A stretch of DNA of 64,000 nucleotides. Source: Hyparrhenia diplandra. Its lineage: Eukaryota > Streptophyta > Magnoliopsida > Poales > Poaceae. The first letter of the stretch is position 1. Every line of letters starts with the position of its first letter. Where the stretch lies: the NCBI GenBank assembly GCA_015847255.1, contig JADLZK010010447.1:81566-145565 (forward strand), read 5' to 3'. A program made the position numbers and the translations under genes. The notes under the pieces are model-generated. The model was not told where the DNA came from. It made no database searches and saw only the letters and a program-made list of their open reading frames with translations. This document shows positions 57,971-64,000 of this stretch, one piece after another.

Positions 57971-58932
57971 CCTCATACAATGAGAAAAGCTGCCTCGGTT
58001 CATGCACTGGTTGCCCATTTGCCTAAATCTACTACTTTATATAAAGATAAATCTCACTAGAAATTTCTCTCAACATACAAGTTATCCACGCCAACAATCC
58101 ACTAAAAATTACAATTATAGCCAACTAGTACATATAATAATTATAATAATTTCATTAGCATGCATTTAGATAGTACCATTTATATAACTATAAATATAAT
58201 AGTATTTTAAAAAATTATCTAGAATCCCCGCATCAACGCGCAAGGTATTCACCTAGTACAATGAGAAAGCTAAATCCCCTAGTCTGATTTATTCTTGAGT
58301 TAAGTTTTTGAGCGTTCACGTGAATTCCAGCCGCCCCCGGCTGACAAGATCGACTTGCATGGGCCATATAGCACTTATTATCGGCTTAAGTGATCACACG
58401 TTCTTGGCTAGGTCACCACACAGGCCTGACCACACAATTGCGCCCACCGCTGCTTGGGGCAGGTATGCAAATTCTAAGATGTCAAAGAAAACTACTGGTG
58501 AACAAGTAAAACAACAGGGCAAATGTGAAGTATGCATGAAACTGATCACATTACAGCTTTAGATGAATCGGCAAGCCTGAAAGTGTGGCGCCCAGCCGAA
58601 TTTGACAACGGGAGCATTAGCACTGCAACTTCACTAGGAACAATTAAGTGCACTTCAGCATCAAAATACATAATGTATATTACTAGTTCAACACACGTTC
58701 GTTGATATGCAGCCCAACCTCTCACTTGGTTGCCACATATATCTTAGGCTTCATCCCAAAGGAGCAAAACATACAGGCTTGATTGAAACTTTCCAGCAGT
58801 GCCTTAAGGCTACATACATCAATATATAGTATGAGGTTATGATGAGCCCTAAACTAGTAGATGATTCTTAATGCAAGATAAATCGCAAGGATGCAGCAGC
58901 TCATGGGTTCTGTTCTCCAGAGGAGCCAACGT
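57971..58932. other. Spacer between LINE and copy G
   Basis: AT-rich. 58150-58260 contains a repeat end (CCCCGCATCAACGCGCAAGG) of the same type as 3950 and 23583, in reverse orientation. 58600-58930 is the likely 3' UTR or flank of G. No other gene is seen. Confidence 0.4.
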
Positions 58933-61900
58933 TCACCAGAGAATTGGCGGCCTCCTACAAGTTTCAAGAATCAAATGCCTAAGAATATGTTCATATATAT
59001 AATAAAGTTGTACGAGAATAGTTGGGAATTTAGATGGCCATGCTCCACTCTGACCAGTAATTGAAAGAATGAAATAACTGGAAAATAGCATGGCGGTGTA
59101 CGATAATAGGCCCAGCTTTGGGAAGTCACTGAAAGTAAGCAGTAGTGAGAAACAAGACATTGCCTTAAGGCTTTCTTGATCTCTTCACTTGCAGGGTCAA
59201 GTTTCAGTGCTTCCGTGAATGAATTGACTGCACCTTCGTAGTCCTACAAAGAGATACCATAAGGTGGTGAGATACATTTGGACAGATTAGATCAACTGCA
59301 AAACAAAGTTTTTACACAGCTGCAGTACCTTCAGTAAGCTGAGAGCTGCACCCTCACGATACCATGCCTTCGACCAACGAGGTCGTATCATTTTGCACTG
59401 TCGGGCATCTAACAGAGCTTTGGCACCCTCCCTCATCCTCAACCAGCATAGGCTCCGGGTTGGCAAACGTGGCAGCATCAAGTTCATTCTCTAGTACCTG
59501 CATTAGCAATCAGAATGAACCAAGTTTCACTGGAATTATTACGGATTTACACAGTTCATCGAACTGCTTCTGTGGAGCATACTTCCTTGCACTGTTTTGA
59601 GGCAAAAGTCCATTTTTGTTACCTGCACTGACTATTTCAACATTGTTCTCTCAAAGTCAGTTCAAATGAGGTCTAAATATGACCTCATGACTATACTGTG
59701 CTATGTAATGTAGCTTAATATTTTCAGAACTGCAGAATGTATTCTGCTAATAAAACACTAGCCAAAACATTGTAACCCTTCCTTAAATACTCCTGAGCAC
59801 ATGTTAAGCTTAAGTATATCTTGTTGGCACACATTATAGTTTCAAAACTTTTAGAGGGCTTACTCTGGGCGTGTAAAAATCTTTTCGTTTTTGCCTTTTC
59901 GCCACCGGGCTTTTGCCCGGGCCAAACTTAAAAACTCCTGTACATAAAACTCTCTTCCTATCTTAATTGAAAGGCAGAGCTCCTGCCATGTTCTTTCAAA
60001 AATAATTTCAAAACTTTTTGAACAACATATTAATTTCCTTTATTCTATGCTACAAACTCCAAAAATAAATAATAGGTGTGGTGAACCAGTTTGATGCATG
60101 TGTATCCATCTCAATCCACATGTGTTGAAGTGGATTAGAGTGGAATTAAACTAAGTTTCATTCCAATCCACTCCAAACATGTGGATACACATGCATCCAG
60201 ACAAGGCCTTATATATATGTAGCTTTTAAATATCTTCAACAGTGTACAAGATTTTCCATAGGTTTAAATATTGTTTCTATATTTTTATCAAATATAAAAT
60301 GAACTAAACATCTTTAAAGATAGTTTCAAAGTATAACTGGTTTTAATGTATTCTACACTCAGGATGCATGGGTTTCAAAACTAATTAGAACTAGTACTAA
60401 GTGCAGGCTAAAAATAACAGGTTTTAATGTATAGGGTCTAAATAGAACCAACTCAAAGTACAGGGACCAAAAAGTGATCTTTTTCATTAAGTTTCCCCAC
60501 TGATCTGAGCAAACCAACAAATAGCATAGCATCATAATTACCAAACAGTGGTAAAACCATGCAGAATGCAGTACAACGAGACTATGCAAAACTAACCCTA
60601 AACTATCAGCGTCCATCATTCAAAAAACAACTTAACGGCTACCCATGCTACACTTTTGCATAGTTCCAAACAGCTATATAATTTATTACATGCACAGAAG
60701 CATTTACCATGGTATAGAAGTATTCTGCCGCAATGTACTCTCCCTTTTGCAAAAAGCTTCCTTTCCTTGTGACTTGGCATCAGCTATCTTTTTTCCACCA
60801 CAGCTGCATCCTAAACATAATAGCATGCAGCAGTTACAAAATAAAATAGCAATCAATTGGGTTCCAACATCATAAATGCTACAGTTAATAAAATTGATCT
60901 GTACCAAGCTTGACTGAGAGAGCCGTGCACATAAGAAACTATACTTATAGTCTTAAGTACCTGAGAGTTGAAAAGGATATATTATACTTCTAATAATACC
61001 ATCAACACCTCCAGTCTGGAAAAGATGGAACTGGTCTTGTCTTAGGAAATAGAATTTCAACAAGCTCCCGATTCCCATTAACTGCTGGGTACATGATCGA
61101 TTCTCCCATCCTGCATTGTACCAAAAAACTAGGAGTAATACAATCTGGACTGAAACACAAAAAGATCCCAACATTACATGTTTACTTTTGCCAACAAAAA
61201 GAAAGAATAGAGATAGTCAACGATTTACGACAACAAAGTAACGGGATCAAGATATTGCTAAAGATATATTAGAATGCTATGATTTGAAGGAAAGCTAGAA
61301 AAATTAGTATCTGCAAAATTTAATAAGGTGCTCGAAATAGTAAATCTAGATTAACATGTCAACAGTGGAATTTTTAATGGTCTGCTAAAGACAATCTTGT
61401 ACCATATGATTCCTAGATGCAGTGCTTGATAAAAATGAATTATGAAAAACAAATGCGCACAAAGGTAAGTGTTTTTCTTGAACTGCATAGAGGTAACTTG
61501 TAAGTAGAGCAAACAAATCATAGAATAGCTGACCAGATCACTACAGCATCGAGCTAAATAAAAGACAGACTAGACTGCATAGCAAGCATACCAAAATTGT
61601 TTGACATATGAAAATCAAATTCAATACAGTGCACAGAGCAACCTTGAGTTTAGATTATCAGCCAGCCATCTGATGTGCAGGAGGCCAACAGATCTTAGTT
61701 CTCAAAGTATCAAACTAAATAAGAAACAAATCTGAAACTAGTGTCATCATCAGTTCATCACCTCATCAGGGAATGTTAGGACTCAGCTCCAGCATCTAGC
61801 AGGAACTTTGACAATCTCAGTTCTACCATCACAAACTGCTTGAGCCAAAATTACCCAGAGGGTGCAATCAAGTTCACATCTGCGCCAGCCTATAGAATTG

Positions 61901-63130
61901 ACAATGCAGAGAGTAAATAGCTGTGGAGAGAATCGTCACTTGTCATCATGACAACATCTTAAATAGCGTAATTGAGTTGGTATGAACACATCAAGTGAAG
62001 TCGGGAAATAACTGGACCTCAATCAGTATCTTCATGCATCTCAAAGAACCCCACAGTATGCCATCATTAGTGGTGGGAGGACATGACCAACAACCTTGTT
62101 GGGCTGTAGAGAAAGTTTTGATGACACTCGTCATTATGGAAAAATGATTTTAAAAAGTAAGGACACCAAGTATCCTGGGGCACCTGCTAAACAGAGAATT
62201 GCTCAATCAAATGAACAAATTTCTCCATGGCCCATGGATGCCAGCCCGATCCATATATTCTGGTGTGTCCAATCAGAAAGACTGGAAGAGTGAAACTAAA
62301 AACAACTTACATCCGCGCCATGTTCCAGCAGGATCCTGACAACCTGATCCCCGGTCGTTGAGCAGGCCAAGTGCAGCCGCGTCCCACGACAACCGCCTAT
62401 ATCCACATCAACACCCTTGACATCAGCATCCCACAGCCGCACAGTTACCTGGACGCAGAAAATGCAAAATTTAGCACAAAACTCCAGTCCAAGCACACAA
62501 GGGCTCCTACTCCTCCACAGCATACGCAAATTATGGACAGATGAAGCACTCCAGGCCGCCGTCAAGTGCGAGGAAAAGCACCTTCCTCTGCCGCATCATG
62601 CAGTGGCGTGCAGCCCATGTAGTCCGGCACCAATGGGTCGCCGCCATGGTCAAGAAGATACCTCAAGACGCTCTCACTGCCCCCAACCGCGGCGCCATGG
62701 ACCGGCGTCCCGCCTATATTATTACGCAATAATACAAGAGTGGAGTCTCAGTGAGAGAACACTAGTATGCAAGATTCCACAGCAATGGCGGCGGCCACAC
62801 CTTCGGCGCAGGTGGAGTTGACATCGAAGCCCGATTCCTCCACCAGGAACCTGCAGATCTCCAGATGGCCCATCTCCGCGGCCAGGTGGGCGCGTTTCCT
62901 CCTGGTCGTCCTTGGCTTCACGAAGGTTCATCTTGTTCGCCACCACTAACCCAGAGAAAGAAATTGCAAACCAACAACAATTTTTTTAAGAACAAAATGG
63001 AACTGAAAAAAGCTGTGGAAACATTCGAAGAGAGCGAGAGGAGACGGAGGGAAGGGGCGATTACGCTTGAGGAGGCGGAGGCTGCCGGAGATGGCGGCCT
63101 TTGAGCGCGACGGTTGAGAGCGAGGCCATC
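58933..63130 (-). pseudogene. Copy G: divergent ankyrin-TPR gene with many one-base shifts
   Basis: Exons by homology: 1 (about 63130-63065, start uncertain), 62946-62801, 62713-62582, 62448-62311, 62103-62018, 61889-61762, 61110-60961, 60804-60708, 59497-59329, 59243-59164 and 58954-58933. Family sequence is clear: GTPVHGAAVGG, LRYLLDHGGDPLVPD, MGCTPLHDAAEEG, RILLEHGAD, RPRWSKAWYREGAALSLL, EALKLDPASEEI. Exons 2, 4-9 contain small indels, many beside G or C runs (for example GACTGGAGG before TGTTGATGG), causing stops. Exon 10 has a GC donor (AAG/GCAATG). No ATG opens the exon-1 frame that ends AAISGSLRLLK. It is either an old pseudogene or a good gene damaged by assembly errors; splice borders are too well kept to exclude the latter. 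Confidence 0.7.
60075..60210. repeat. Palindromic MITE-like repeat in copy G intron 8
   Basis: ATGCATGTGTATCCATCTC on the left pairs with GTGGATACACATGCATCCA on the right. A relative lies at 25330-25469 (GGATGCTCATGTATTCATC and GTGGATGCACATGCATTC). Both end in CAAGGCCTTA. Non-coding, potentially hairpin-forming. Confidence 0.6.
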
Positions 63131-63164
63131 GCTTCGGCGGCGGCGGCGGTGGCGGTGGCGGCAA

Positions 63165-64000
63165 TGGGGGTTGCAGGGTGAGGGGTTAGGATTTGGGCCT
63201 TGAGAGGGTAGAGGGAGAGGAATGGATCCAAGATTCAAGGAAAGCAGGCTTCGGGAAGAAGGAAGGGAAAAGGCTGCAGAGTTAATGGCGGGAAACGCGA
63301 GAGGCGGGGACGTGACGTCACGAAACTGGATGACGGTGATATGCTTTCCTTCAGTAATTTTTTTTTGGGTGATTGAAAGAAAAACGCTCAAAATGGGCTG
63401 TTCAGCCCTTTGGTGAAAAATGGCCTTTCAACGAACTGAGATTTTTCATAAAAAAAAACGAACTGAGATTAATTTGTGCATCCGTTACACGGGTAAGCTA
63501 TTTAGATTTTTTTAAAAATAATTCTAAATTTAAGAAAAGTTAAAATTTTTAAAAAAAGTTTGATCAAATTATAGAAAAACGGTGTCAACATCTATATCTC
63601 TATATATTTATAATAACAATATCTTTATATCTAATATAATGATATTAGTTCTGTAATATATTCCTCCCGCTTTTAAATTAGAGTTCGTTTGACTTTTTTG
63701 ACCCTAAGTTTGGACGTTGAAATCTTATTCAAAAAATTTGCATAAAAATAGTCAGTTTTTAGTCATTCTTAAAGATCATTTGTTAATAAAGCAAAACCAC
63801 CACAAAAAGAAGTGATATTTTGTACAAAATTTGAATAAAACGAGTGGTCAAAGTTAAGGTTGAAAAGTCAAACAAAACTACAATTTGAAACGGATTTAAT
63901 AGATGTTAGTAGGTTTTATATAAGTTTGACAAAATTTAATTATTCGAGCTCCTCAAGAAAGAAGCGAGAATTGTATGCTTTTTGAAGGTGGCAATATAGT
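63165..64000. other. 5' flank of copy G
   Basis: A GC-rich leader (63165-63330) is followed by AT-rich sequence. About 63661-63900 has CCTCCCGCTTTTAAATTAGAGT on the left and TACAATTTGAAACGGATTT on the right, a degraded Stowaway-like repeat. No gene is supported. Confidence 0.4.

Noticed and set aside
62722..62946. Continuous frame across exon 2 of copy G
   Set aside because: Past residue 16 or so it leaves the ankyrin frame, which resumes as AHLAAEMGHLEICRFLVEES one base off. It shows the frameshift rather than a real product.

Overview
The window is nuclear DNA from a grass (Poaceae), probably a panicoid. Genes have many short exons with GT-AG introns, coding exons are GC-rich in AT-rich surroundings, and Tourist and Stowaway MITEs, CACTA, hAT and Mutator-like DNA transposons, LTR elements and LINE debris fill most of the rest. 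I see no bacterial features, tRNA or rRNA genes, or CRISPR. The species assignment is inference from repeat style only.

The genes form a decaying tandem cluster of one family: an N-terminal ankyrin domain followed by a C-terminal TPR domain, on a conserved 11-exon plan. Names used here: A (minus, 257-3660, exons 1-7, the rest lies off the left edge), D (plus, 19608-23065, the only complete open copy, 441 codons plus stop), E (minus, 29751-33114), D' (plus, 41582-41661, one dead exon plus D-type 3' flank), F (minus, 45789-49525) and G (minus, 58933-63130, a divergent copy full of one-base frameshifts). E and F are broken. A is unusual: a -5 shift in exon 3 and a -1 shift in exon 4 cancel, so it reads open through exon 7.

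The layout suggests tandem duplication of a head-to-head pair: A(-)/D(+) in unit 1, E(-)/D'(+ remnant) in unit 2, and F(-) in unit 3. Upstream flanks of A, E and F, a GC-rich segment seen at four places (14.2, 28.7, 40.1 and 44.4 kb) and the 3' flanks of D/D' and E/F line up between units. Most remaining differences are transposon insertions, several of which can be bounded because the sister unit retains an empty site.

Insertions with visible target-site duplications: hAT-like in A intron 3 (1672-2511, TSD CCGAGCAT); CACTA upstream of A (4439-5382, TSD CTA); 5'-truncated LINE (9446-9734, TSD TAGCG); LTR element with gag only (10935-14183, TSD GTTTT); a 3.3-kb insertion carrying a DUF641/GIL1-like pseudogene (36731-40052, 14-bp TSD), with a Mutator-like element inside it that holds a phytochrome-B-like fragment; hAT (42343-42825, TSD ACTGTAGT); Tourist-like (44907-45363, TSD TAA); and a three-level nest of LINE, CACTA (52055-57582, TSD GTC) and a 4.4-kb solo-LTR-like element (52753-57180, TSD TTTGG).

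Only D, and possibly A, look able to make ankyrin-TPR proteins. All exon limits were read by eye from splice sites and comparison between copies.
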